Source: Arenibacter sp. F20364 (GTDB lineage Bacteria > Bacteroidota > Bacteroidia > Flavobacteriales > Flavobacteriaceae). From it: a stretch of DNA of 64,000 nt. Under the pieces are notes generated by a model. It was not told the DNA's origin. It was given only the letters and a program-made list of their open reading frames with translations, and searched no databases. The translations under genes were made by a program, and so were the position numbers. Positions within the stretch are counted from its first letter, which is position 1; every line of letters begins with the position of its first letter. Of this stretch, positions 25,961-36,700 are shown in pieces. The stretch is taken from contig NZ_JALKBD010000015.1 of assembly GCF_023015905.1 (NCBI RefSeq), forward strand, positions 79,288 to 143,287, read 5' to 3'.

Positions 25961-28900
25961 CAAGCGCAAATACTTTTGGTTTGTTATCATTTATGGCAGC
26001 GATGACGAATCGTTTTCCATTTTTGTCATTAAACTGTTCAATTTGCTTCACCTCCTCCTTAATAAAAAACCCGCTTTCATCATAATTCTGCCATTCAAAG
26101 TCCAGTTTATCATTTCCTAAAAGAACACTGCCAAAATTGGCGTCCAATCGCGAGAATTGAGGTTTAAATTCAAAATTATTACCCCCCATTATAAGGTCTA
26201 AATAACCATCATTATTAAGGTCGGCACAAGTTATTCCACAAACACAGGACAATTGAATACGTCCCGGCAATTTTTTGATGGTGAATTTCCCTCCTCCTTC
26301 ATTAATAGCAATCACAGATTCCTGAATGGTACCCTCCTTGACAATGGATTTATCAAAAATTTCTCCAGAAAAGAGTTCTCCGATCGTTTTTTTAGCATAT
26401 TCGGAAGACTTGAGATTTTGTTTTTTCAAGGCAACCATTTGAGTCGTCAATTCCTTCTTTTGATGAATAGGATAGTCCTTTCCTTCAAAATTACGAGTGG
26501 TAATTTGTTCAATGGTCCCATTATTATCAAAATCATTGACCCACAGTTTCATAGGATTCTCTCGGGAGCAGGAATAGGGCACATTATTTCCCTGATTTCC
26601 TAAAATCAAATCCATGTCCCCGTCATTGTCCAAATCCTCGGCACTAAGTGTATTCCACCATCCGGTTAGGCTGTCCAATGCAGTATTCATTTTGGACATT
26701 CTCTTACCGGAATTCTTATAGATTACAGGCCTTCCCCAATCTGCTACGGTAATTAGATCTTTCTTTTTATCGCCATCCATGTCTTCCCATATAGCGTCCG
26801 TGACCATGCCCGCTTGTTTGGTGTCGTAAGCCAGACGTTCTGTAGCGTCTATAAATGTTCCATCTCCCTTGTTTTCCAAGAATAAATGGTCCGGATCCAA
26901 ACCGTAATTTCCCACAACACTCCTAGAACCTATAAAGACGTCCATATCCCCGTCATTGTCAAAATCGTTGGGTGCTATTACGGCAATATTTTTAAAGGTA
27001 CTGGGCAAAATTTCGGAAGAAGCTTCAAAACTACCCTTACCGTTATTAATATACAGCCTTGCTCTATAGAATTTTTCATCCCCTACCTGATTACCGGCAT
27101 TTCCTACCATAAGGTCCATATCCCCATCGCCATCTACATCCAAAAAGGCCGCGGCCGTATCCTCCAGTGTCACATCCTTTTCAAAGGCCTTTTGATTGGT
27201 AGCCGTCAATTTCCCATTGCCATTATGAAGGTAAAGCACTCCAGCTTGTTCAGCACCACCTCCCACAAAAATGTCTTCATTACCATCACCATTAACGTCG
27301 GCCACAGCCAAAGCCGGTCCATCTTGGGAGAGCATTTTTGAGATCAGTCCTTCGTAATCGAAGTCATTGTAATTATTCTCTTTATGCACCAATAATTCGG
27401 AATTGCCCAATTCTTTTAGAAGTGGATTCACTATGTTCTTATTATTGGGAACAAATATATCCAGAGCCTCGGAATTTTTAAGGGTAAGGAACTGATTGGT
27501 TTTGATATTATTGAATTTCTGGGTCCGGTCATCGGGCCAAATTACCTGCATTGAATCTATGGAAGTATTCTTTCCCAAACCTATGGTCATAATATAGTCT
27601 ACAGAGGATTGAAACCCTCTAGAAGGCATTAATTCCTGCACTATTACCTGGTTGTCAAAATAAAGTTTAACGGTGGTTCCTATGGCAAATTTATTCTCAC
27701 CGCTACCTTCAAACTTTAATTTAAGATAATTGTTTCCCGGCTTTTTTTCGCTATGGTTCTCGTATAAAAAGGCTTCCATATTAACATTGTTGACCACAAT
27801 ATCAAGATCCCCATCGTTATCTAGATCACCATATGCCGCTCCATTGGACATACTGGGCAGTTCCAAGCCCCATTTCTTGGTTTCATTGGAAAATGTAATA
27901 TCTCCATTGTTCCTATACGCGTAGTTGGGTTGGGGAGCTATAGGCATTTTGTCTATAATGGAATCTATAGATTGCTTCTCCCCTGTGAGCGCCATATTTT
28001 GAATGATTTCGTTGGCAAAAAAGTCAACAAAATCCAAATCCGTCAAATCGTGATTTATACCATTGGTAATGTATATATCCTTTAAACCGTCATTGTCCAT
28101 ATCGAATAGAAGTCCAGCCCAGCTCCAATCGGTCTTGGCAACCCCACTGTAATAGGCCACTTCGGAAAACGTATTGTTCCCATTATTCAACTGCAAAGTA
28201 TTTTGAATGTACTGTTGATAGAAATCCTTGCTCTGTTTTAATTTAAAAACGTTGTAGCCTTCAAACTCCATAACCGATTTTACCCTTTGATCCCCTTCCG
28301 GTAGCATATCCGTGATGAAGATGTCCGCATAACCATCATTATTTATATCGGCCATATCTATACCCATTGCAGATAAACTTAAATGGGAGGTCCATTGTTC
28401 AATTTCTTCCTTAAAGGTGCCATCTTTTTGATTGATATAGAGATAATCCCTTTCGTAAAAATCATTTGACACATAGATGTCGGGATAGAGATCCCCATTG
28501 ATATCACTCACCATTACCCCAAGTCCAAAGCCTATTAAACTTCCATAAATACCGGCTTTTTCACTTACATCCACAAACTTGCCGTTGTCATTTCTCAAAA
28601 GCATATCGCCCACACCCTTGAAGATATCCGGAACTCCCGCCCAATCTTGGGCCCTAACCTCGCGTTGTTCGGCATATCCCAAGCTACTAACGGGTACATT
28701 ACTATTATTCAAGATATAGGCATCCAGATCCCCATCCTTATCGTAGTCAAAAAAAGTGGCGTGGGTAGAAAACCCGGTTTTGGCCAAATTATATTCCGCT
28801 GCCTTCTCGGTAAAGGTAAGATCACCATTATTTATGTACAGGTCATTGTCATGGTTATTCCCCTCCATATTTCCTGCATTACTTACATAAAGATCCAATA

Positions 28901-29309
28901 AGCCATCATTATTAATATCTACCATGGTCACTCCTGTGGACCAAGGCTTATTGCCTTGAACTCCAGCTTTTTCAGATATATCTTCAAATTCAAGGCCTCC
29001 TTTGTTCAAATAGAGCTTGTTGGCGACCATGTTCCCGGTGAGATATATATCGGGAAGGCCATCATTATTGATGTCGCCGATGGCTACCCCACCTCCATTA
29101 TAAAAATTTCGGTATTTAAAAATGTTGAAGTTTTTCTGGTTTACCACCTTGTTCACAAAGTCGATTCCTGTTTTTTCGGAGGCCAATAAGGAGAATAATG
29201 TCTCCTCTTTTATTTCAGATGCTTTATCTACTTCTTTTTTTTGGGAACAAGAACCCAACGATAATATTACCAATAAAATAAGGCTTACCCTTATATTAAA
29301 TCTACCCAT
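25953..29309 (-). CDS. VCBS/FG-GAP repeat lipoprotein with ASPIC/UnbV domain (paralogue)
   Basis: 1118 residues. The signal ends in SLGSC (Cys21). It shares the overall build with the downstream paralogue: FG-GAP blades with Ca-binding loops (DINNDGLPDIYL, DYDKDGDLDAYI, DLDNDGDLDIVV), an ASPIC/UnbV segment (about 520-600, with FAIGTTVKLYFDNQVIVQEL and DSMQVIWPDD) and a second blade set. It is the first gene of the 29309-21279 unit. The 424-base gap upstream is shared with a Na+/solute symporter on the other strand. Proteins like these often stand by SusCD pairs; none is adjacent here. Confidence 0.85.
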   Translation of the reverse strand: MGRFNIRVSLILLVILSLGSCSQKKEVDKASEIKEETLFSLLASEKTGIDFVNKVVNQKNFNIFKYRNFYNGGGVAIGDINNDGLPDIYLTGNMVANKLYLNKGGLEFEDISEKAGVQGNKPWSTGVTMVDINNDGLLDLYVSNAGNMEGNNHDNDLYINNGDLTFTEKAAEYNLAKTGFSTHATFFDYDKDGDLDAYILNNSNVPVSSLGYAEQREVRAQDWAGVPDIFKGVGDMLLRNDNGKFVDVSEKAGIYGSLIGFGLGVMVSDINGDLYPDIYVSNDFYERDYLYINQKDGTFKEEIEQWTSHLSLSAMGIDMADINNDGYADIFITDMLPEGDQRVKSVMEFEGYNVFKLKQSKDFYQQYIQNTLQLNNGNNTFSEVAYYSGVAKTDWSWAGLLFDMDNDGLKDIYITNGINHDLTDLDFVDFFANEIIQNMALTGEKQSIDSIIDKMPIAPQPNYAYRNNGDITFSNETKKWGLELPSMSNGAAYGDLDNDGDLDIVVNNVNMEAFLYENHSEKKPGNNYLKLKFEGSGENKFAIGTTVKLYFDNQVIVQELMPSRGFQSSVDYIMTIGLGKNTSIDSMQVIWPDDRTQKFNNIKTNQFLTLKNSEALDIFVPNNKNIVNPLLKELGNSELLVHKENNYNDFDYEGLISKMLSQDGPALAVADVNGDGNEDIFVGGGAEQAGVLYLHNGNGKLTATNQKAFEKDVTLEDTAAAFLDVDGDGDMDLMVGNAGNQVGDEKFYRARLYINNGKGSFEASSEILPSTFKNIAVIAPNDFDNDGDMDVFIGSRSVVGNYGLDPDHLFLENKGDGTFIDATERLAYDTKQAGMVTDAIWEDMDGDKKKDLITVADWGRPVIYKNSGKRMSKMNTALDSLTGWWNTLSAEDLDNDGDMDLILGNQGNNVPYSCSRENPMKLWVNDFDNNGTIEQITTRNFEGKDYPIHQKKELTTQMVALKKQNLKSSEYAKKTIGELFSGEIFDKSIVKEGTIQESVIAINEGGGKFTIKKLPGRIQLSCVCGITCADLNNDGYLDLIMGGNNFEFKPQFSRLDANFGSVLLGNDKLDFEWQNYDESGFFIKEEVKQIEQFNDKNGKRFVIAAINDNKPKVFALDE

Positions 29310-29733
29310 AAATCTTTGTGATTATTTTTAAAGACGGTCCTAAATACATATTAAATGTAGTCTACGCCGTTTTACCAAATTAAAATTAAGTTCATTTTCC
29401 GACAATTTTTTTCAGTCACTCAGAAAAGTAAATTCCAATAAAAGATTTGGTCCGAAAAAACGCTGTTATCGACCACCAATCGCAAAATTTAAAAACGTTT
29501 TGGAAACCAGTATTCAAAGGAAAAAACCAACATTTAAATATTAGCGCCAAGATAATTAAAGTTCAATAAATTACAGGTGCCGGAACTGTTAATATTGATA
29601 TTTTTTTGCGTTTTACTGATATAATATTGATATATTTTTAAAGTGCATTTTGTGATAAATCAAATATACATGCCATATATTACAAATAATCCAATATATT
29701 TAGCCCAAACAACCAATTAAACTCCATATTATA
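29310..29733. other. Divergent intergenic region with candidate operator
   Basis: A 424-base AT-rich gap between the VCBS operon and the symporter gene. It has a perfect 10-bp palindrome AAAACGTTTT (29492-29501), an inverted repeat TACAT-ATTAA-ATGTA near 29346, and repeated AATATTGATAT stretches near 29589-29633. No small gene is visible. Confidence 0.6.
29492..29501. promoter_or_regulatory. LacI-type operator-like palindrome AAAACGTTTT
   Basis: A perfect palindrome with central CG, the pattern of LacI/GalR-family operators. The same 10-mer occurs at 37014-37023 before the susC and lacI genes. Short enough to occur by chance, but both copies lie in divergent promoter regions. Confidence 0.4.
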
Positions 29734-31386
29734 ATGTTAGGAATTCTTTCTTTCATAGGCTTTACCCTTTTAGTTGCCCTTATTGCTTACCTGGCTACCC
29801 GAAAAACTGATGAAAATTCCTCTGACGGCTATTTCTTGGGAGGCAGAAGCCTTACCGCCGGTGTAATCGCAGGTTCTTTACTTCTTACCAACCTTTCCAC
29901 GGAACAAATTGTTGGACTTAATGGCAGTGCCTATACCGATGGTTTGTCGGTTATGGCCTGGGAAACCTTGGCGGCCATTGCCATGGTAGTAACAGCCGTT
30001 TTTCTCTTGCCCAGGTATTTAAAAGGTGGACTAACCACTATTCCCCAATTTTTGGCGAAGCGGTTCGATGTTACCACGAAAACCATTACTTCAGGTCTGT
30101 TTTTAACGGGCTATGTCGTAGTACTTTTGCCCGTTATCCTCTATTCTGGATCGGTAGCGATCAGTGGCATGTTCAATGTTCCTGAACTTTTAGGCGTTTC
30201 CGAAACTTCGGCTTTAGTAATTTGTATTTGGGGGATAGGAATCATAGGTTCCATATACGCAGTTTTTGGAGGCTTAAAGGCAGTGGCAGTTTCGGACAGT
30301 ATTAATGCTGTTGGCCTGATTATTGGCGGAATCCTGATACCTATATTTGGTTTGATGGCCATTGGTGACGGCAACGTGCTTACAGGTCTTGATAATTTAA
30401 TTACCTCAGATGCCGCAAGGTTCGATTCTACGGGGGAGCGCGGACAGGAAGTACCTTTTTCTACAATTTTCACAGGAATGATGCTGGTGCAACTTTTTTA
30501 CTGGGGAACCAACCAACAGATCATTCAAAGGGCCTTGGGGGCCAAAAATTTGGCCGAGGGACAAAAAGGATTATTGTTGGCCTCTTTTTTAAAAATTCTG
30601 GGACCCTTAATTTTGGTTCTCCCCGGTATGATAGCCTACTATTATTTTGATGGTGGCTTGTCTTCCAGTGACCTTGCCTATCCAGAATTGGTCAGGGCCG
30701 TACTGCCAAAGCCGTTGGTCGGATTTTTTGCGGCCGTATTGTTCGGGGCAATTTTAAGTTCGTTTAATAGTGTTCTCAACAGTTCTGTTACCTTATTCGG
30801 AATAGATATCTATAAGCAGCATATTAATCAAGAAGCATCGGAAAAAACGGTAGTAAAATACGGAAAGATATTTGGAATTTGTTTGGCCCTTGCAGCTATG
30901 TTTATAGCACCTATGATTGCAAATGCGGGAAGTCTGTTCAATTACCTACAGGAAATAAACGGTATATACAGTATCCCTATTTTCACCATTATCGTAGTAG
31001 GATATTTCACTAAAAGGGTTCCTGCCATTGCCGCAAAAATTGGTATTTTTTCTGGCTCAATATTGTATATAATAAGTCAATTTATACTTAAGGGCCAGTT
31101 TATAGAAAAAGCGCTGGAAGCGGCTAAGGCTTCAGGCGTTAGCGATCCAGCAGCGTTAAAATTGGTGGAAGCCGATGCCTACCCACATTTCCTGCACGTG
31201 AATGCCATTCTCTTTTTGTTGAACGCAGGCATCATGTTGCTTATAGGGAAGTTTTACCCTAGAAAAGATGCCTTTGAACTGGAATACACCAAGCAAGTTT
31301 CCATTGAACCCTATAAATATGTAAATCATGTAGGGATCGCTATCTGCGTCATCGTAATTGGAATATATATTTATTTTGCCAAATAG
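29734..31386 (+). CDS. Sodium:solute symporter, YidK-like (SSS family)
   Basis: 550 residues with about 14 hydrophobic segments, so an inner-membrane transporter. It opens with ILSFIGFTLLVALIAY and carries DGYFLGGRSLTAGVIAGSLLLTNLSTEQ, GGLKAVAVSDSINAVGLIIGG, TNQQIIQRALGAKNLAEGQKG and GAILSSFNSVLNS, a pattern I recognise from E. coli YidK and related SGLT-type sugar symporters. It imports a solute, probably a sugar, with Na+. It is divergent from the VCBS/haloperoxidase genes and has an operator-like palindrome upstream; the substrate cannot be told. Confidence 0.88.
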   Translation: MLGILSFIGFTLLVALIAYLATRKTDENSSDGYFLGGRSLTAGVIAGSLLLTNLSTEQIVGLNGSAYTDGLSVMAWETLAAIAMVVTAVFLLPRYLKGGLTTIPQFLAKRFDVTTKTITSGLFLTGYVVVLLPVILYSGSVAISGMFNVPELLGVSETSALVICIWGIGIIGSIYAVFGGLKAVAVSDSINAVGLIIGGILIPIFGLMAIGDGNVLTGLDNLITSDAARFDSTGERGQEVPFSTIFTGMMLVQLFYWGTNQQIIQRALGAKNLAEGQKGLLLASFLKILGPLILVLPGMIAYYYFDGGLSSSDLAYPELVRAVLPKPLVGFFAAVLFGAILSSFNSVLNSSVTLFGIDIYKQHINQEASEKTVVKYGKIFGICLALAAMFIAPMIANAGSLFNYLQEINGIYSIPIFTIIVVGYFTKRVPAIAAKIGIFSGSILYIISQFILKGQFIEKALEAAKASGVSDPAALKLVEADAYPHFLHVNAILFLLNAGIMLLIGKFYPRKDAFELEYTKQVSIEPYKYVNHVGIAICVIVIGIYIYFAK

Positions 31387-32116
31387 TTTCGAATCAATTT
31401 CAATAGTACTGTCTGAACTAGAAAACGATGGTATAAACTATCCCCAAGTTTGTGTACTGTTCATTTTTTGCATCGCCAAAAAAACGGACTAAAATCCCGA
31501 TAACTATCGGGAGTAGGCTAATTTTTTTAAATTCTTTAAATCCACGTACTTTCCACGGCCGCACCGCCCAATGTGGAAACCACTTGATTTAAGACGAAAT
31601 TGAAAATAGGCCGTTTTTTTGTTCCGTCAACCATTGGCCATTATCACATACCGTTGTAAATTGCTTTCAAAGCCTGTCGTTGGGTCGGTCTTCTTCCATA
31701 GTGGAGGTGTCATGGCCGTAAAGAATTATTGAAGCCTTGGAAATAATTTAGGCCATGGCATCGGTCCTTAAAATCCCGAGATTTTAGGAGCCACATAATG
31801 AAGAAGGGGCTTTTCTCCCGCCTGCCGGCGAGGCAGGTTTGTTTCGTTTTATTCATTCCCTTTCTATTTTAGAATAAGGTATTCATGAACCTCCTGCGTT
31901 GGTTTCATTGGACAGCAAAGAAATCGGAGATTCACTAAAACAGATAAAAAACAATAGAAATCACTTGAGTAAAATGAAAGAATAATTTCAACATATGTTC
32001 TAGGCGGTTCATTCCAATAAATAGAACCAATAAAAAAAGATAATTTTTGCCTGAACATAACAATTAAGTATGATCCCAATAATCTTACAATAGGACTAAA
32101 TAACTTTACCACATAA
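31387..32116. other. Intergenic stretch with palindromes, no gene
   Basis: About 730 bases. It includes a hairpin CCCGAT-AACT-ATCGGG (31496-31511) and CCTGCC-GGCGA-GGCAGG near 31824-31840, both typical of short palindromic repeats in flavobacterial genomes. The stretch 31540-31830 is richer in GC than its surroundings and may be a decayed coding sequence. A 89-codon minus-strand frame at 31864-32133 overlaps the susD terminator and shows no domain, so I do not call it. Confidence 0.5.
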
Positions 32117-32150
32117 AAAAGAGGGTTGTTCAAATGAACAACCCTCTTTT
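32117..32150 (-). terminator. Terminator of the susCD operon
   Basis: A 15-bp perfect hairpin (32117-32131 with 32136-32150) and 4-base loop, flanked by A and T runs, so it could stop transcription in both directions. It starts 24 bases after the susD stop on the minus strand. Confidence 0.85.
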
Positions 32151-32173
32151 AAATAACTACCTAAACTAAATTA

Positions 32174-33745
32174 TTAATATCCTGGATTCTGAACCAAATT
32201 GGGATTGGAAAGCAAAGCCGTTTCTGGAATTGGGAAAAGATTTAAGTTGGGATCTCCCGTTACTTCCTTCAATGACCAAGGTGCTGTAAATTTATCAAAT
32301 CGAACCAAATCGTTCCTTCTCCAAAATTCTATATACAACTCACGCCCTCTTTCTGCCAAAAGCTCATCTTCGTTAACACTGGCCAAGTCTGGAGTATTGG
32401 CTCTTGTTTGACGCAGTTCATTTACCATAGCAGTAGGGTCTCCCCCAATGCGCATCATCGCCTCTGCTTTCATCAAATGGGCATCGGAATATCTAAAAAG
32501 TATTTGATGCCTTCTAAAAGAGTTCACTTCACCACCCTCATTTGTAACATCATATGGATGGTACTTAAGAATACGCATACCTACAGCTTCCCCATTACCC
32601 ACCAAAGATGGTATTTCTTTGGTCAATATTAAATCTCCACCTTGTCTGTTTTTCAATTTGGTTCCATCTTCATTATACTGTTGGTTAATTAAAAAACCGT
32701 ATCCAAGACCTAAATTAATATTATCGGCATTGGTAGCATCTGGCACCCATCCTCTACGTTCCTCTTGGCCATCACCTACATAGTTAGAATTAGGGGCACC
32801 TTCAAAAGAATCATAGAATTCTGCCAAGGTAGAAAACCCGTTCCACCCCCCACCAGTATTGTCAGGTGAGTTCATATTGTAATGCATACTGTTCCAAATT
32901 CTAGCGCCAATGTCGCTCTTTAAATAAAGTATGGTCTCTGAATCGTCTGCAGATTCAAATATCTTAAAATAGCCAGATGTTTCTATATCAAAGCCTAAGT
33001 CTTTAATATCATCTACAAGATCTATCACCTTTTGCATATTGGCGTTATCAACGGCACCCCCATTATATATATGGGCATTTAAGTACATTTTGGCCAACAA
33101 GAAATTTGCCGCCGCTTTGGTAGCGTTCGCTGTATTGGCGGTACCTGGACTACCATCGGGCAAGCCTGGCAGTGCTTCCATTAAATCTGACTCCACAAAG
33201 CTGAAAACTTCACTTCTTGTCAACACTCTTGGATTAATTTCAGGACCTTCATCTACCTCCCTAAAAGGTACGGAACCGAAAAAGTCCATAAGAAAAAACA
33301 TATTGAACGCCCTAAGAAATTTAGCTTCCGCCAATACTTCTGCACTCGGGCTACTTTCTATAATCTCACTTGCACGAAAAACATTTTGATTCAAATTGTT
33401 CCAGGCATTTTTAATAAATAAATGCGCAGGGGTCCAAGTGTGGGTATGCAACTGTCTCCAAATCCCGTTATCACCCCAATCGGTTCCCCGTGTTGGAATC
33501 AACAACTCGTCCGTTGTTACTTCGGACATGGCGTACATGGTTTCCTGGGTTTGAAAATCAGTACCAACCTTATTGTATAGGTCACTTAGTGAGGAGGCCG
33601 GATTGGCCACTGGTGTAAAACCACCACTAGTGGCCTTACTTATGATCGAATCCGTTTCTTCTATCTCCAGATCGGTGCAGGCTACAAGGCCTACCAACAC
33701 AAATATGGAGCCGAAAACGGGTTTCATATATTTTTGTATGTTCAT
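32174..33745 (-). CDS. susD: SusD/RagB-type starch-binding outer-membrane lipoprotein
   Basis: 523 residues. The lipobox VGLVACTD gives Cys24 or so. The RagB/SusD features are visible: NAWNNLNQNVFRASEIIE, EAKFLRAFNMFFLMDFFGSVPF, the TPR-like helices with AKAAANFLLAKMYLNA, and the C-terminal RHQILFRYSDAHLMKAEAMMR and ELYIEFWRRNDLVRF. It forms a lid on the SusC barrel at the cell surface and binds oligosaccharides. The gene lies 10 bases after susC on the same strand. Context suggests alpha-glucans. No susE or susF gene follows; a terminator does. Confidence 0.92.
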   Translation of the reverse strand: MNIQKYMKPVFGSIFVLVGLVACTDLEIEETDSIISKATSGGFTPVANPASSLSDLYNKVGTDFQTQETMYAMSEVTTDELLIPTRGTDWGDNGIWRQLHTHTWTPAHLFIKNAWNNLNQNVFRASEIIESSPSAEVLAEAKFLRAFNMFFLMDFFGSVPFREVDEGPEINPRVLTRSEVFSFVESDLMEALPGLPDGSPGTANTANATKAAANFLLAKMYLNAHIYNGGAVDNANMQKVIDLVDDIKDLGFDIETSGYFKIFESADDSETILYLKSDIGARIWNSMHYNMNSPDNTGGGWNGFSTLAEFYDSFEGAPNSNYVGDGQEERRGWVPDATNADNINLGLGYGFLINQQYNEDGTKLKNRQGGDLILTKEIPSLVGNGEAVGMRILKYHPYDVTNEGGEVNSFRRHQILFRYSDAHLMKAEAMMRIGGDPTAMVNELRQTRANTPDLASVNEDELLAERGRELYIEFWRRNDLVRFDKFTAPWSLKEVTGDPNLNLFPIPETALLSNPNLVQNPGY

Positions 33746-33755
33746 AATGCTATGA

Positions 33756-36700
33756 TTAAAAAGTTACGTTAAATCCTAATGTGTATGTTCTTGGTCTTGG
33801 GAAGGCACTATAGTCTATACCTGCAATTGGCAAACCATTCAATAGGGCAGCACTAGCCGGTGCTACACTAACCTCCGGATCAAGACCGGAATAATCTGTA
33901 ATTACAAAAAGGTTCTGACCTGTAAGACTAAGTCTCATAGACTTGAATAAGCCATCTTTTAAGGGAACGTCATAGGAAATGGATGCTGTTTGCAATCTTA
34001 CAAAATCTCCTTTTTCCAAGAATCTGGAGGAAACAGAAGCTTCCGCAAATCTACCTTCCTGTCCTGCCAATTCCACCACATTCTGTGTTACGTTATTACC
34101 ACTACCGATGGCACCTCCTGTAAAAAAGGCGTTAGCCGTATTGTTGTAAATATAGTTTCCAAACTGACCGTTAAAATACATTGATGCGGACCAATTTTTA
34201 TAATTTGCCGAGGTAGAAAAACCTCCCGTGAAATCTGGAAGCGCACTCTTACCTAGAAACTGTTGGTTATCCACACCTCCCTCATGAACGGGGTTGCCAT
34301 TTGCATCGAAACCTGTAAACTTCCTTAAATAGAAGGAATACAAAGGTTGTCCTGACGCCAAGCGTTGGGCAAAAGCGTTGGACAATCCTGCACCACGAAT
34401 GGTACCCGCCGCAATCTCTCCATCGAAATCCGTAATTTCGTTTTTATTGTAGGCTACGTTAAATCCAGCGGTCCAGCTATAGTCTTCTCCTTGTAAAATA
34501 TCGTAATTTAGGGAGAATTCACCTCCTTGGTTAAGAACAATGGCATCCAAATTCTGGAAAAAAGTGGGCTGAGGGGAAGGCTGGGCCGCTTCTATATTAA
34601 GCAGTAAATCCCTTGTTTCCTTTCGGTACACATCAATAGACCCATTAAAGCGATCATTGGCAAACCCAAAATCCAGACCTACATTATATTGGGTAGTTTC
34701 CTCCCATTTCAAATCGGGATTGGCAAATTCCACGGTAGAAATACCTGGGACACTTACCCCTCCTCCATCACTAATATTTGGATCCCCAAGGGTTGCAATG
34801 GAATAACGTTCCCGTCTAGCGAAACGGCCATATCCCAAACCATCCTGGTTCCCGGTAATACCGTAGCTCAACCTAAGTTTTAAGGTAGACATGGCATCGC
34901 CCATGAAATCTTCTTCGTTTATTTTCCAGGCAAAAGCCGCTGAAGGGAAAATACCATATCGGTTATTTTCACCAAAACGTGAAGAGCCATCGGCCCGGAC
35001 CGTTGCAGTAAACAAATACTTATTTGCTAGGCTGTAGTTGGCCCTGGCAAAAAAGGATTGTAATTCATCCGTATTGTCAAAAGTATTGGTAAAAATGGAT
35101 TTTACCGGAATACTAACCTCTCCTAGGCGGTCTGAAACCGGCTCTGGAAAAAGTCTGTTCACAAAAAGATCGGCATCACCCCCGGACGCATAGCCATATT
35201 GCTGATAGGATCCGGTAATCATGGATTCAATCTTGCTAGCCGCGTCATTTAAATTCCTGGCCATGCTGTTTAAATTGGTTGTGGAATAACCCCAACCTTC
35301 AACATTTCTTTGTTTGGTATTAAAATCTTGATAAGAGAAACCTCCCAGCACATCCAATACCGAATTATCGAATTCTTTTTTGTAGGACAATGTCAATTCC
35401 AATAGACTATTCTCCAAATCAAGGTCGTTTATGGCGCCTCTACCATTTCCACCAGCTCCTCGGGACACGTTAAAAGACTTACTGCCCAATTCAGCTTCAC
35501 GTGTGGAGTTGGATTTATCGTACCCCACAGTAGCCTTGGCCGTTAAGTCTTCCACAATATCGTAGGAAGCTGAAAAATTAATCAGAAAACGATCGGTGTA
35601 GGTTAAACTTTGCCAGTTCTCCAATAAGTTCAAGGGATTGATCCTATCCCCGGGATTGAATGAACTACTAGCGGGCCAAGTAGGATTGGCAGAATAAGCC
35701 GAACCCAACATATCACCAGTAGAACCCGCACTACCACTCAAAGGTGGTGCCTCGTCATTTACACGGGAAATTGTACTTTGTAGATCCAACCTTAACTTAT
35801 CATCTAATAACCTCTGGGAAAGATTTATCCTTCCAGTGACCCTCTCTTGTGAGGATTTTGGCACTATCCCGAATTGTTTCCCATAATTAAAGGTTGCCCT
35901 TACGTTACCTGATCCATAATTTTGGGAGTAAGCCAAGTTATTATTGGTCGAAGATGAATTTCTGGTGACCAACGATTGCCAATCCGTATCATTTCCTAAA
36001 TCTGTTGCGCTTCCGCCAAAGGCAGAAACAGCAGATAAGAACTCGCTTCTATTCAATAAATCGAACTCATTGGCCGGTGATGAAAAACTTAGATCAGAAG
36101 AAAACTCCCAAGTACCCCCCTGTGCTCCACCTTTACCACTCTTAGTGGTAATGATAACAACTCCATTGGCACCTCTAGATCCATAGATAGCCGTTGATGA
36201 CGCATCCTTTAGGATACTCATGCTTTCAATATCATTTGGATTCAAAAAGCTAAGTGGATTTCTGGCAGAACTAGAACCCACACCTATATCCGTACCTTCA
36301 GAGGAACTACCTCCGGAAGGAAGTGGAACACCATCCACAACGAATAATGGATCGTTATTGGATCTAACTGAAGAAGTACCCCTGATCCTAATTGAAACAC
36401 CAGAACCAGGTTCCCCACTACCTTGGGAAATTTGAACCCCAGCGGTCTTACCCTGAATTAATTGTTCGGGAGATGATATTACCCCTCCGTTAAAGTCCTC
36501 GGAAGTAACCGCGGAAACAGCACCTGTAGCGTCCTTTACCGTAGTGGTTCCATAACCAATGATAACCACCTCGGCCAATGCCTGTGCATCTTCTTCCATC
36601 ATAATATTAATGGTCGTTTGATTGCCTACTGCCACTTCCTGCGTTTTGTAGCCGATATAGCTAAAAACTAGAATAGCGCTGGCATCCACATCGCTTAAGG

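Noticed and set aside
31700..31800. Possible integrase or transposase remnant
   Set aside because: The short translated piece has no motif I can assign to a recombinase; reported only as a gene-free stretch.
31864..32133. 89-codon minus-strand frame upstream of the susD terminator
   Set aside because: It overlaps the terminator, shows no domain or signal, and has no gene-like context.
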